Assembly (NCBI GenBank): GCA_018466975.1
Contig: CM031559.1
Span: forward strand, 1,302,001-1,366,000
Direction of reading: 5' to 3'
DNA length: 64,000 bases
Source: Sparassis latifolia
Taxonomy: Eukaryota > Basidiomycota > Agaricomycetes > Polyporales > Sparassidaceae
The notes under the pieces were generated by a model that was not told where the DNA came from, made no database searches, and saw only the letters and a list, made by a program, of their open reading frames with translations. Within the stretch, counting starts at the first letter, position 1, and the number at the start of each line of letters is the position of its first letter. Of this stretch, positions 1-11,551 are shown one piece after another. The translations under genes were made by a program, and so were the position numbers.

Positions 1-442
1 AATTGTGACAAAACTGTGACATTATATGGACGCTAAGGTTTTTCTGACAATTATTTATCTCATTTTTGGTTAGATCTGAATGTGACAGATATCATCACTG
101 AAGGGACGCATAGCGTGCTGAGGTGGGAATCATATCCACGAAGCAGTCTTGTATTTTGGAGATACTACATGGCGCTACACAACAGACCTTAGTCCGACAC
201 CAATTGGAAGCTGATTATCGGAGGAGGGAATGCTACAAGCCCGAAGGCTACTTCCAACTCCTCGACTATGATCTGCAACCATCTCAACATGCCATTCGCT
301 AACTCGCGTCTACAGGTGATTCCGCGCATGACATCATACAGTCCACGGGCTGCATCGCGCAATGTCTCAACCTGAAGGCGTAAGGTTCCTGAGGGCAATA
401 AAAGATAAGGAATGCGATTCCAGGAAAATAGGGATAGGACGA

Positions 443-1277
443 TCATGCACCAATGTCAGAGAGACCATCCAGCAGGTGCCCCAAATCAAAGTCCTCGCAG
501 ACAGTGGGGTCATCATTAGTGTATGGCATGAGTATCACTAACCCACATGGGTTGTAAGTATGGGTATCCATGGGTATGGGTGTGGGTCAGCAGTGAGTAA
601 CCCATGGAAACCCATGGGCCATCTTATGGGTTTGTTGTAAACATAGGGTTCCAGCAGTGTGGTGGTGGCATAACTGTATAGTACCTCTATGAGGTAATTC
701 AAACATGGTATCACACATAGCTCAGAAGACCCATCTCATCACTCTGAAAGCATGGCAGATGATGACACAAAGACATGCATACTACTATTGTACTATGACT
801 CCCACACTGCAATCCATGGGATACCCATGATGGGTCCTGACCCATACAGACCCATAGCTGACCCATGAAATACCCATGCTAGACACTAGTCATCATACAG
901 AACGCGAGCAGTCAAACTATGAGGAATGACAGCAGGAAGGTGGTCAGCAATCTGAGGTATCATCCGACGATCGACCTCTATAGTGCGAGCCATCGCAAGG
1001 TGTATTTTCACTTGGGCAAGGATGGGGATATCACGCGAAAGGGGTAGGATGATCCCCACGCTGGCCGCCTCAGACTGGGCTTGGACCATGAAGACCTGAG
1101 GGACATGTGAGGGTCAGACAGCGAAGGAACATATGGTCGCAGGACTCTCACCAGCAGGACATGCATCCGGACTGCCCATGCTTTCCACAGGATCAGGTCG
1201 AAGGGCTCGGTAAAGATCTCAATGTGAAGAAGAGCTTTCACGAGGGTGTATTTGTGAAGGATGACACTGATGTCCAT
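443..1277 (-). pseudogene. Unknown two-exon gene split by a MITE
   Basis: The first exon as far as visible runs from an ATG at 1277 down to 1152 and ends in a GT donor. The intron is 1096-1151 and ends in CAG. The second exon runs from 1095 to the left and is interrupted at 889 by the MITE at 517-888. Removing the MITE and one copy of its 8-bp duplication restores the reading frame to a TGA at 443-445. The protein is hydrophobic and unrecognised; the restored C-terminus is rich in Asp and Leu. More 5' exons may exist upstream of 1277. I cannot tell whether this is a host gene or an ORF of an older repeat. The intact frame on both sides suggests the insertion caused the inactivation. Confidence 0.5.
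509..896. mobile_element. hAT-type MITE, copy 1, with 8-bp target duplication
   Basis: The element occupies 517-888 (372 bp) and is flanked by perfect copies of GTCATCAT at 509-516 and 889-896. Its ends are imperfect inverted repeats: TAGTGTATGGCATGAGTAT on the left against TAGTGTCTAGCATGGGTAT for the right end read inward. The subterminal parts are packed with CCCAT/ATGGG motifs. It has no coding capacity. An 8-bp duplication with short TIRs and subterminal repeats is the hallmark of non-autonomous hAT elements. A second copy lies in opposite orientation at 33262-33639. Confidence 0.9.
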
Positions 1278-2055
1278 GAATGGGAGATTGAGTTCAGGAT
1301 GGGAGATATGCCTCCGAGGCAGGTGGGTGCTTATTAGGTGCTTAGGCAGGCCTGGTGATGGACAACCCCTCAGACTGAGTAGGAGCGCGAGCGGACAGGA
1401 TTACGAGATATGGCGTGATGGGCAGTGATTCAGCAGAGTGATTGTTAAGCAGATGCGGGCAGTATCGGGAGGGCAGGAAAAGGTCAGGATCAGTTTAAGT
1501 ATGATGGGAGGGGAAGAGGTCAAAAAGAACCTGATCATTCTGGAAGGTACACTTGTGAAAGCCTCATTCACACTCCCATCCCATCCAGTTTGTGCGTCTT
1601 TGGGCATTCTTTGCATTTGTGCATTTTCTGAGCAGTCTAGCATTTTTGCATTTCAGCGTTCTCCTTAGAGCAGTGCGATTTTACTCCGATGTGTTTCTAG
1701 CGATTATAGCGACTACAAAGATTTTCCTAGCTATGCTTTCGGGCTACCCACCTCATACCTCTGGAATAGACTTTTCTCCTTCATCGCATGTCAGATCCCA
1801 CACGGACTTGATTCCGCTCATACTCTACCTTTCTGGCTTGCAACAGAACTACAATCTTATCAGCGGGGATGGGGGCATGAGTGAAGCAGGTTGAAGTAGA
1901 TCGGGCGATGTCGCAGGAGCTCGCATGATGGCGAGGGTGCTCACACAACGTTGAGTATAATCACACTGTATTAAATCACGACAATACAATTATTATACAG
2001 CAGCTTAAAATTTGACTAGATGCGAAATGCCTCGATTCTCTCGCTTGGCACTGTG
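1278..2055. other. No gene recognised
   Basis: This stretch may contain further 5' exons of the split gene on the minus strand, but I could not anchor any. No repeat, RNA gene or terminal inverted repeat is apparent. Base composition is more balanced than in the AT-rich sequence further right. Confidence 0.3.
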
Positions 2056-2229
2056 CTAGCCTGTGACCACGTTTGATTGGGCTCGCTCAAGATCGCATAT
2101 AGTCCAAATTCTTGCAGCTGGTTGCAGCTGGTCACAGCCATGACCTCGTGCAACTTGCTGCGATCTCACAAGATGTGTTTTCCACTGGGGGTCACATTTT
2201 GCGCCATATGAAACGTGACTTGAGTTGCA

Positions 2230-2890
2230 CATGACACTTTTGGCTTGTTTCCACACTTCTAGCCAAACTTGCATGGTTTGTAGCTCACTCAATCCTACTC
2301 GGATTTTGATAAACCCAGTAGGCATTCTGACCGTATTTTTAACCAGGATCTGATGGTGTCACTTTCAGAACATCAGAATCACTTTCTGCAGTGCTACAAT
2401 CTATTTTCTCAGTTTTCTCTCACTTCTGCTTGTTTCTTCAAGGAAAAACAAAAGTGCACTGCCTGTAATACATAAGGCGCCCTATCTAGCATGTTTATGT
2501 GCATTATGGGGTGATTTCACAATTTAACTGGCATTTTAACGATTTTTCTACACTTTAGACTGAGCATTCTAATTCAAAACTGAGGTATCTCAGCTAATTT
2601 CTCTCAGATTTACTTGGTTTAAGAGAGTATTCTGCACTATTTTATGCATAGATTTCAATAATACTCAGGTATACATCTTGGAATTACTATGTGCTTCTCT
2701 CACTTCCCTAACTATAATGCATCAGCCTCCTGTGGCTGCTGTATCACTTTTGTTGAGCTTTATTTGTGCAGGTCGCGTTGGCTTTCACTACAACTACTTT
2801 GAAACACCGACTCTAGTCACGATGTAGTTCATTAACACCAGGGAGTACAAAATTTGTAGTCTGACTCTAGCTAGACCTAACCCAGAGTGC
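2230..2890. repeat. Dispersed direct repeat, copy A
   Basis: This region matches 12480-13310 in the same orientation with scattered substitutions and small indels. Shared landmarks are the stretch containing CTAGCCAAACTTG, the segment around CTGCAGTGCTACAATC, the CGCCCTATCTAGCATG segment and the terminal AGACCTAACCCAG. Copy A has one unit of a module of about 165 bp that is present twice in copy B. No coding sequence or clear terminal structure was found, so the element class is unknown. Confidence 0.75.
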
Positions 2891-3500
2891 TGAATTCAAA
2901 AATTCTGTCCATTTCACTGCCTCACTGCTTCTTGCTACAAAACCACCATCATCAACTTTGGCCTTTGCATCAAGCATACTCCAGTATATTGTCTCTTCTT
3001 TGGCTGATTGCCATTGCTATCTACATATGTCCAGCTTGCTATTTACAGCATGCATTGATTGATACACCAGGTAATGTAGTATTGTCTAATGACTTGTCAT
3101 CAGCGCTTACTTCTGCAGATGGTTTTATACTATTTACTACCATCTGGGTACTGGCATCCACTATTGAAAGTGACATGCTATGTAATGGCAGGGTACTAGT
3201 GTCCACCCTCGCAAAAAGAGACATGCTATGTAATGATACAGTACTGGCTAGTGCAGAGCAGGGGTTAACCCCCGGGTGTCCAAACATGTACCCATACCCA
3301 TACCCGTGAGAGTATGACACTCGCGTTCAAGGGTACAGGTGTCTCACGAGTTTGCACGAGTTTTGTACCCTTGACGGGTATACTCACGGGTCATGCTATT
3401 CATAGGCAGTATATAACTATCTACTCGGGCATAATAATGCTGTTCCATCCCTCTGCAAGCCCTTCATCTTGCCCCTCACCCTCAGGACCAGACACAACAG
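2891..3500. other. No gene; possible left end of the hAT element
   Basis: No supported gene. Around 3280-3400 there are clustered ACCCATACCC and GGGTATACTCACGGGTC motifs resembling the subterminal repeats of the hAT-type MITEs, so this may be the non-coding left end of the hAT transposon whose coding relic begins at about 3512. That link is an inference. Confidence 0.35.
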
Positions 3501-4459
3501 CTAAGATATCACTATGATGTATGAGCCCAAGCTGACTCCACTTCGCAAGACATAAGAGAGCATGCACAGACTGCACCAACAGCCCGTTGTGAATGTGTGG
3601 CAGCAGAAGGTGGCCCATGCTGAAAAGCCGCTTGACATCTACAGATGTCGCTGTCGAGGATGTAGTTAGTGTCAGAGGAGTAATGCTGTGAATAAAAAGA
3701 CTCACCAGGAATTGTCAGATAGCTTATGGCCATCCACGAGAGGTGCGGAAACTCCGTGCAGTGCACGTACCACCAAGTAAGTGCATCGTGAACATGTTCA
3801 GTCTGCGTAGCTAGATAACATGTTAGCTCATCGTGTTCATCTGGGGCCTGTGAGATGTTCTTATTGAGGAGGTTGTCGAACATGTTAGCTGAGGGCTGTT
3901 GCATATACCATTGTGAGTGAGACAACGGACTAGTCTATGGCTATGCACTCACCTTGCGAGGAGCAGGGGCTGCCTCAGCACCATTGGTGTTCAAGGCTAG
4001 ATGGGCAGCCACACAGTGTTCGTACTCATTGCGCACTAGCTTCTTGGCTGTCGTGATCCACTCGGGCTCTCATCCTGCTTGTCAGAAATATGTGAGATTG
4101 TGTGCGGGATGCAAGACTGTACATTACATTATTTGTTAGTATGAATGGGATACATAAAAGCTGACTTACCTATTGCGATCCAGTACACATTCGAGTGATC
4201 GGTCTTGTCGTAGTACCAGTTGAGCGTCTTCTTCGCAAGGCCGATTGCAGCGTGGATACAGGGCTTATAGCAGCCTTCAAGGGACTTGTCAGTGAGGTTC
4301 TCATTGATAATGTCCATGGCTGATATGACCATGGGCAGGTTGGGAGTGTCACAAGAGAAGTACAGAGTAGCATCGTTGAAAATCTGGCGACGCATGGCAT
4401 GAGTAAGTGACAGTGACCATTGATGTGTTACTCACCCACAGAATGTCACGCAGCTGACC

Positions 4460-4874
4460 AGTCATCCTCAGTAAAAACCGGAAGTCAATTAAAGTCTGGT
4501 GTTGTCAGGTTGAGGTCAATAGGATTCAAAATTTTGGCACCATGGTCAGGTAAAGTCCATAGAAGTCTGTTTACAGTCACCAAACTCATCATGTCAAGAA
4601 ATTATGTGATCAAATGCCATCAAATTCTAGTCTGTAAAAGTCAGACACTGCAGTTAATTCTCTCAGAATACATGGCATTCTGGAGCTTATATGTTGCTTT
4701 TTTCTGCACTGAGAGGTTGGAATATAACCGTACAGACATGGTCTAAACTATATGAGGTCATGCACTATAAGAAAACCATAAGAGTAGTCACAAGTAGTCA
4801 TTAATAGTCAAATTTGCCAAAATTTTGAAACTGGCTGACTACATTTTGACTTCCGGCTTTTACTGAGAGTCATC
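4460..4874. mobile_element. Small TIR element inside the hAT transposase
   Basis: The insertion at 4467-4867 (401 bp) begins CTCAGTAAAAACCGGAAGTC and its other end reads CTCAGTAAAAGCCGGAAGTC inward, a TIR with one mismatch in 20. It is bordered by AGTCATC on both sides (4460-4466 and 4868-4874). Removing it restores the conserved hAT segment EEWKMTGQLRDILW on the minus strand, which fixes the borders. The duplication is 7 bp, or 8 bp with one diverged base. It has no coding capacity, so it is non-autonomous; the superfamily is uncertain. Confidence 0.85.
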
Positions 4875-6222
4875 TTCCACTCCTCCTGGCTCATCTCATA
4901 CCTGCGCATTCCCATCGACTGATCCTTCATCAACATATTGATTGCTCTCTGGTATTCCAAAGCAAACTTAAGCATCCAGAATGTTGAGTTCCAGCATGTG
5001 GCAACATCCCTTGGCATTATTTTCTCGGCAAGCTGCAAGCTCTCAAGCACTCTCCACCAAGCCAGTAGGAGCTTGGTGGAGGAGCAGACAATGGAGCTTG
5101 CAATTTTTCGCAGCTACTCCAGGCTACATAGTAAGTTCTTTATTGATGCCAGAGAAATACTCACCTTCACGAGGACGAGCTTAACAGGCTGAATGCTCAT
5201 GTCGAGCACCTTGCGCTCCTCAGAAGTCAGTCCCAGGCATTCATCTTTCCATCCATCAATGTTATTGGAGGCATCCTCTTCATGTCCATCTTCCTCACCC
5301 ATGTCCAAGCCCTCTGCCAGCTCGATCAGTGCACCTTCTGCATCATCAAGTGCATCCTCGGTCTTCCCTTTCAGCACATCAAATTGACAGAGAAAAGTCT
5401 TCGCCATGAGGTTCATGATGTGGTTGAAGCAGCATGCATGATTGGCCTGGCCCTGAAACGACTCAATGAGCTCTGCCAGCTCGTCGATCATCAGGTCATT
5501 TGACATTGCATTGTCTGCAGTGACACCAAGCATCTGGCTCACCATTGGTGAGTCTCTTGCTGTCATAGATTCTTTGTTGCTGAAAACTCACCTTTATAGA
5601 AATATTGAACTCGATCATATTCGCGAACACGGTGGCAAGGTTCACACTGCTGTGAGATTTCGCGACTTTGACCACGTCCAGTACCATCCGCAGTGGTACA
5701 CCCTTGTGCTGCAAGTGCATGGTGAATGTGACAATAACCTTATTATTGGGCGATGTCCATGCGTCCGTAGCAAAATTCAACTCACCATCGTAATCCTGCT
5801 GTTAAGTCAGTTTTGTGATCAATGGGTGATACAACACTCACCTGCAACATTTTTTGCCACCCTTGCATGACAGCATGCAAACACCTTATGCACATTGCAC
5901 ACCACAGTTCAGCATGATGGGATCCAGTACTCCAGGCGCCCTAGCATTGGAACCCATGGTCCTCAACGATTGTGAATGGCTGCATGCTCTCTGCCACCCA
6001 GCACATGATCTCTGCCCTGGGGCAAGTCTGTTAGCAACTCATATTATATTCAACAACATCACGCACCTTGATTCTGTGTGTGAATGCTGCCGATTTGAGT
6101 AGGTGGCCTTTCCTTTACCCTTGCGCTTGAATGGCAACATGATAGAACCCGAACATGCAAACTTCTCCACTGCAGGGCACGTATCGTCAGCATTTGACAT
6201 TTCATCTGCAGTGGCCAATGCC

Positions 6223-6678
6223 TCTTCTGTTACAACGGTATGCTGCATACCTGTCTTTTTTCTTTTTTTGATTACACTGTACTATTACACGTTGACCCGA
6301 AACTTTGAGTCTCGACACTTCTCGACTCGATCCAGACCCTCCCTAGACCATGATGTCATAGTCTAGGACTTGTACTTACTCATCCTCCACCGCGGAGGTA
6401 TTCGTTGACTCATCCCTCACTTGCGAGGGTACTCGTTTACTCAGCCATGACTGGCATATCTTACTCAGCATGTACTACTAGTATATAAGACTGGGATCGT
6501 CAACTGGAACCCCAGTCTCGATTTGGTTACTTTACCTCTCAATACACGGGATTATCACTCAGTCCTTGTGTGACGATCTTGACCCTCGATTCTTGACTCA
6601 CATTTACTTCGTCATCGAGCGACTTAGTACTTGCTCGATGAACCTCGGACAAGTGGTATGCCCCAGCGTAACATCTTC
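6223..6678 (+). mobile_element. Solo LTR of the Ty3/Gypsy family, inserted in the hAT gene
   Basis: The LTR at 6228-6673 (446 bp) starts TGTTACAACGG and ends CCCCAGCGTAACA. It is flanked by TCTTC on both sides (6223-6227 and 6674-6678). It is homologous to the two LTRs of the complete element at 22925-31966. The sense strand here is plus: a TATATAAG box near 6483 is followed by the CAGTCTCGAT motif. Excising it with one TSD copy restores the hAT reading frame. A solo LTR is the usual product of recombination between the two LTRs of a once full-length insertion. Confidence 0.93.
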
Positions 6679-7047
6679 ACTCCAGCAAGATTTGATATAT
6701 TTTCTCATGTTACCTGTGGAGCCCTTATCACCTTTGTCGAGCCACCATGCAATCTTCATTCTGCATCCGCAGTTCACATGGTGGAAAATGTGTGCACACT
6801 TCCCTGACAGATCACTCTTGATGGAGACCTTGGGCTTAAAAAATATGTATGCCATGGACTTCCAGTCCTGGTGCAGATGCTCTGCAATCTCGGTAAGTGA
6901 TGATACGAAACTGGTCATACTTTTTAACTTACCTAGCTCTTCCTCCGGAGTCTCCAACTTCCTCTCAGCAGCCTTTGCCCTACTCGACTTGGTACTACTC
7001 GACTTTGCGCTGCGCGCCGTGAGTTCACACAATGTCCTTTGGCACAT

Positions 7048-7769
7048 TAGTACCTACTGCCTTTAGCTCTTTGGCTGTGCTTACAAGTACTCTGATGTGT
7101 ACCTTCTTTGCCTTTACTTCTTGGATGATGTAAGCATTAGTGTACTGTAGCTTAGTACTCTGTGAGGTACTCTAAGCTGTACTCTAAGCTGCTCTGAGCT
7201 ACTTTAGGAAAGTTCATACTTCCTAGAGTAACCTACAGCAAAAGTGGTTTTTTTGATGAATATGAGAGCTGTCGCTAGAATTACACAAACACATGCAGTC
7301 CTCCTAGTCGACTCTCTATAATATTTCACTCTCATTTCCTATGATTGTCTCACCTGATCTGAGATTTCCTGAATGCATCTCTGACATTATTAATGTACAC
7401 CTCCATTGGCAATTCTTCTGCAATACTCCCAGCAGCTGCCACGCTATTCCTCAATCTTTCAAGTTCTCACCTATTCCTTGAAGCGTCACTGTAGCAGCAA
7501 ATACATAAGCTACTGCACACTCTCAGTAAGTGTTCACAGCCTCAGCAGCATGAGATGATTTCTATAACCAGAGAGTAAACCTCTATCACCACCTAGTCTG
7601 AACCATAGCATGCAGAGATGTGCAAACAGGTCAGAAGTGACAGAGACTTGGCCAACCCTATATCTCTATCCTATATTATATTCCTGGCCAATGCTCAGTT
7701 TCATGGAAATTTACACTATTTCACCTGAGTTATACAAACTTTTAGTTATATATTGACTGATAGGTGTGC
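7048..7769. repeat. Repeat terminus and flanking non-coding sequence
   Basis: No gene. At about 7190-7257 lies a copy of the terminal motif found at 8505-8576 and 19732-19797 (CTACTTTAGGAAAGTTCATA, then AGCAAAAGTG). This marks another end of the fold-back family described at 18320-19226. The rest has no recognisable structure. Confidence 0.5.
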
Positions 7770-8577
7770 TCTCAAGTATAGATATTAGAAAAATAAATAT
7801 ATTGTCAGTACACTGTCTGAATTAGCAATAAATATCAAAGATTATTTGAGTTTGAAAGATAATTCTTCAACTTGTCACCTGTCAGGATTGAACCCTCAAT
7901 CTGAAAGATAAGGCACATAATCAAATAACACTAAATACTTTAGCCACTACACTATATCTGCTTATGAGCTTACACTCATATATAATATATATATGAGATT
8001 TTGCTAAAGGGACTTAGGCAAATTTTGCCTATCACAAGAGGGTAGCTAAGTTAAACACAATGCAAAGCATGCTTATAATAACATCTTCAGTACATACTTT
8101 ACAATTCAACCATATTATGATTTCATCTTTCACAAAAAGACACAAGTGTAATTGACCTCACTTATAAACTTAAAGGGTCAAAAATAATATAATAGCTAAA
8201 TAGCAGAAGCAAAATATGTTATAATGCAAACTATCATATAAAGTAAAGATTGAAATTTTATAACAGCCTTATAAATGCAACAGATTCTTTCTCAGAACAT
8301 CTCATAGATACTGTAAATTCTATGAGTATTTCAAAGTGGTTTATAGTGCTGCTAAGATACTTTAGAAAAGTACATAGAATCTAGAGCAATAGTGTTTTTC
8401 CAAATGAATGATTTGTGAAATATACAGAACTTAGTAAGATGCTCCTAAAAAAGCCCAATTTCTGAGGGTAGCTTAGGCTGTGCTAAAGTACTCTGAAATA
8501 CTCTAATCTGCTCTAAACTACTTTGGAAAAGTTCATACTTCCTAGAGTAATCTAGAGCAAAAGTGTTTTTCCTGATG
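7770..8577. repeat. Decayed fold-back copy with tRNA-like box
   Basis: This segment matches 18558-18850 and then 19229-19797, so it is a copy of the same composite without the right arm. It contains a tRNA-like module on the minus strand: a B-box-like GGTTCAATCC at 7885-7894 (complement) and an A-box-like sequence near 7940-7956. Both A and B boxes are expected of type 2 Pol III promoters. The right end carries the family terminal motif with GCAAAAGTGTTTTTCCTGATG. No protein is encoded. Confidence 0.65.
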
Positions 8578-9800
8578 CTGCCCAGGCTGACCTTGCTCTG
8601 TGAAAGAGCTGAAGGAATTGAATGTTGATTTTCTTCAGATTCTTTAAATTCAAAGGCCAGTAAGAAGTACTGAGTAAAAATAAGTGCTGCAGCAGATGTG
8701 ACTGCAAGGGTTAGCATAAGTAGCAGAAATGTGGCTCACCAATGTTGCTTTATAGTTTAACAGATTGAATGTCCTCTGGGATGCATGAAAGCTTTGTTTG
8801 AGTAATCAAGCATCAGTTTAACTCCCAGTTGTGCTAGGTACTTGTGAGGAGTAGGTCACTGCTTTGCATGGCAGAAACAATTCCTGAGGTCCTGTGTTCT
8901 TGCCTTTCTCTCCTCATCTAATTGTTTTCACATGCATTACTTATTTCGTATTACTCCTTAGTAGTTAATTACTTGTAAAGAGTGGTCCATTGTATTGCAT
9001 AGCATCTTGTAGTTTTATTCAGTATTTATTTAAAGATTTCATCATTCATATTCACTTAAAACAGTCACTTTAGGTGAAAATCTAGTAAAATTTTATATTA
9101 TACTAATAAGTGTAAAGAACTCAGGTCTTTCTCATTAGTGTATAATTTTTTGAAGCTCTGAAACTCTGTTTTTATTTTAACTACATTTATGTAACAATTC
9201 ATTTTGTACAAATATCCAAAACAAATAAAGTATTAGAATGACTTATAATATTATTTAGATACTTTAAGTATCCTTAATAACTGCACTATAATAATTTAGT
9301 ATGTTATTCATCTAATATTTTACTTACAAATAATTGGTAACAGTACTGCAATAGTCCAGCATGCCATCTATATGCCTATACAAAAAAGTTACAAGAAAAT
9401 ACTAGTGCTTTTTGAATGAAAGCATTATAATACTCTATAATGTTATTCAATCATCGCTTAGTAATGTATAGTAAGCTTCTAATAATATTATACTCTTGAC
9501 TTACTTATAAGATGTCATCTGACCATAGTTTATAAAAATCTTATAACAGTATATAAGAGTACGTGACACACTTTATAATAATAATATGTTATGTTATTAC
9601 ATGAGTCTTATATGTCTGCTATGTCGCCTACCAACTTTTTGTATATCAGTTGATAATATACTATAATGTAGATAATAATTTATTTGTAGCTGCCCAATAA
9701 TAGTCTAACATATTGCTAAGTATCTCAGAGTATGATTATTTGAAACATGGCTTAAAAATAATATTACTCTGTCCTTTTATCAAAACTATATAAGAATGTG
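8578..9800. other. AT-rich non-coding; weak tRNA-Ala-like trace
   Basis: No gene. At about 8835-8925 there is a weak resemblance to a tRNA-Ala: a hairpin CTGCTTTGCATGGCAG with TGC in the loop, followed by a degraded B-box region near TGTGTTCTTGCC. Stems elsewhere do not pair well, so at most this is a tRNA-derived SINE relic. The rest is AT-rich sequence without structure I could identify. Confidence 0.25.
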
Positions 9801-10215
9801 ACTAAAAATTGTTAGTACGCCTCTTCTACAAATCACCTTCAAAATTGCTTTGAAATGATACTATTATGTTGTTTTGCAAAAAGTCTACAAAAACATAACC
9901 AAAAAGTGACTAGTATGCATTTTAAAAGACTCAGCTGAAGAATGGCTTTAAAATGATATTACTATGTCATTTTATAAAATTTATACAAAAACATAATTAA
10001 AAAGTAATTAGTATGCATTCTAAAAGACTCAGCTGAAAAATGACTTCAAAATGATATTACTATGTTGTTTTGCAAAAAGTATAGAAAAAGTGACTAGTAT
10101 GCATTCTAAAAGACTGAGCTGAGAAATGGCTTCAAAATGATGCTACTATGTATATTATTTTATAAAATTTATATAAAAACATGACTAAAAAGTTATTAAT
10201 ATTCATTTTACAAGG
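9800..10215. repeat. Degenerate tandem repeat, units of about 86-98 bp
   Basis: About four diverged units share GACTAGTATGCAT, AAAAGACTCAGCTGA, a GGCTTTAAAATGAT-type segment and an ACTATGT...TTTT(A/G)(T/C)AAAA segment. The distance from one AGTATGCAT to the next is about 98 bp and then about 86 bp. The array is AT-rich and non-coding. Confidence 0.65.
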
Positions 10216-10953
10216 ATTACCTTAATAGCCTACTATGTCATGTACCTACTCTAAGGTAACTATCTGATAGAAGTTTCTTAGAACTTTAGATTCTACAGTC
10301 ATGCCATAATTTTTCTGACTTTAAATAATATTTTCTGATTTTTTTCTAAGTGTTTACTTTAATAGGCACCTATGTGACAGCAAAAATGAGTAAGGTCTCA
10401 CTTGACTTAAATTATTTTCATCCTACAAAAAAATGTCTGAAAGTGTTACCTATATAAGAGTCTACTATGTCATCAGATTTCTAGTATGACATCTAATATC
10501 CATTTATAAGTGCCTTATAGTAGTCTGATATACTACCTATTATTTTTAATAGAGGCCTTACAATGTCGGATAATGTGATCTGGTAATGTCTGGTACACTC
10601 CTACAATATCTTACCACATAGTTTACTAACTTTTAGCAAGTTGCTCAGTACTCTAATGACCTTATAATAGCCTGGTATGCCACCTAGTATGTATTTGTAA
10701 GGCCTCATAATAGTTTGAAAGGCTACCTAGTATCAGTTTCCAGGAGTCTTACAACAATCTACAATGTTATCTACTAAATCCTAATATACCACCTAGAAAC
10801 CATGAATAGTCTATTATATTCTCTACTGACTCCTAGTATGTCATATAATAAGATCTAGTAAGCATTCTACAATATTCAACTATACTGGGTAGTCTGAATT
10901 TATAAGAGCCTTACAGTAGTTTACAAATTCATCCACTTACTCTAATACATAAA
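10216..10953. repeat. Interspersed short-motif repeat flank (left)
   Basis: No gene. The stretch is built from loosely repeated phrases of the type CTAGTAT...TTATAAG(A/G)(G/C)CCTTACAATAGTCT, seen about every 50-70 bp and too diverged for a fixed unit. The same phrases continue on the far side of the minisatellite at 11552-12180, as though the minisatellite expanded inside an older repeat field. Confidence 0.5.
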
Positions 10954-11551
10954 AATCACTACAGAACATGACACTAGAAATGGTTACAAATGTGCCTATA
11001 AGAATCACTACAAAAAATGATGCTAGAAACTATTACAAATATGCTTATAAGAGTCAGTACAAAAAATGTTACCAACCTGCCTATATGAACCACTACAAGA
11101 AATTACACTAGAAACTGTTACAAATGTGCTTATAAGCATCACTACAAAAAATGGCATCAGAAACTGTTACAAATGTGCCTACAAGAATCACTACAAAAGT
11201 TGTTACCAACATGCCTATAAGAATCACTACAAAAAAGGATACCAGAAACTGTTACAAATATGCTTATAAGAATCACTACAAAAAATGACCTTAGAAACTG
11301 TTACAAATGTACCTACAAGAATCACTACAAAAGTTGTTACCAACATGCCTATATGAACCATTACAGAAAATGACACCAGAAACTGTTACAAATGTGTTTA
11401 TAAGAACTACTACAAAAAATGATGGTAGAAACTGTTACAAATGTGCTTATAACAATCACTAAACAAAATGACACTAGAAACTGTTACAAATGTGCTTATA
11501 ACAATCATTAAACAAAATGACACTAGAAACTGTTATAAATATGCCTACAGC
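10954..11551 (+). repeat. Minisatellite with 49- and 36-bp units in a higher-order pattern
   Basis: Thirteen consecutive units can be counted. Their lengths are 49, 49, 36, 49, 49, 36, 49, 49, 36, 49, 49, 49, 49. The long unit reads AATCACTACAAAAAATGACA, then CTAGAAACTGTTACAAATGT, then GCCTATAAG. The short unit lacks 13 bp, and its middle reads GTTGTTACCAACATGCC. The 49-49-36 triplet (134 bp) repeats three times, followed by plain 49-bp units. An apparent 67-codon ORF inside is a by-product of the repeat. Confidence 0.9.

Larger units (their letters stand above)
3512..7047 (-). pseudogene. Decayed autonomous hAT transposase gene
   Basis: Read on the minus strand, fragments appear in the order of a hAT transposase. 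A BED-like zinc finger (paired Cys/His, then TGNMRKYIKSCW) lies at about 6680-6890. The VEDHGFQ segment lies near 5950. The catalytic-core start ATDAWTSPN is near 5760, TADNA near 5520 and an HIMNL-type helix near 5420. DVATCWNSTFWML is near 5000 and EEWKM near 4875. The FNDATLYFS and NLPMVISAMDII region is at 4170-4390. The C-terminal dimerisation segment with ALTWWYVH and LSWMAISYL is near 3720-3790. Introns are still visible, for example one near 6893-6945. At least one in-frame stop, frameshifts and two insertions show that it is dead. Confidence 0.85.

Noticed and set aside
8835..8925. Functional tRNA-Ala gene
   Set aside because: Only the anticodon arm looks plausible; acceptor and D arms do not pair and the B box is degraded.
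11066..11269. 67-codon ORF inside the minisatellite
   Set aside because: It is a by-product of the repeat units and shows no independent protein character.
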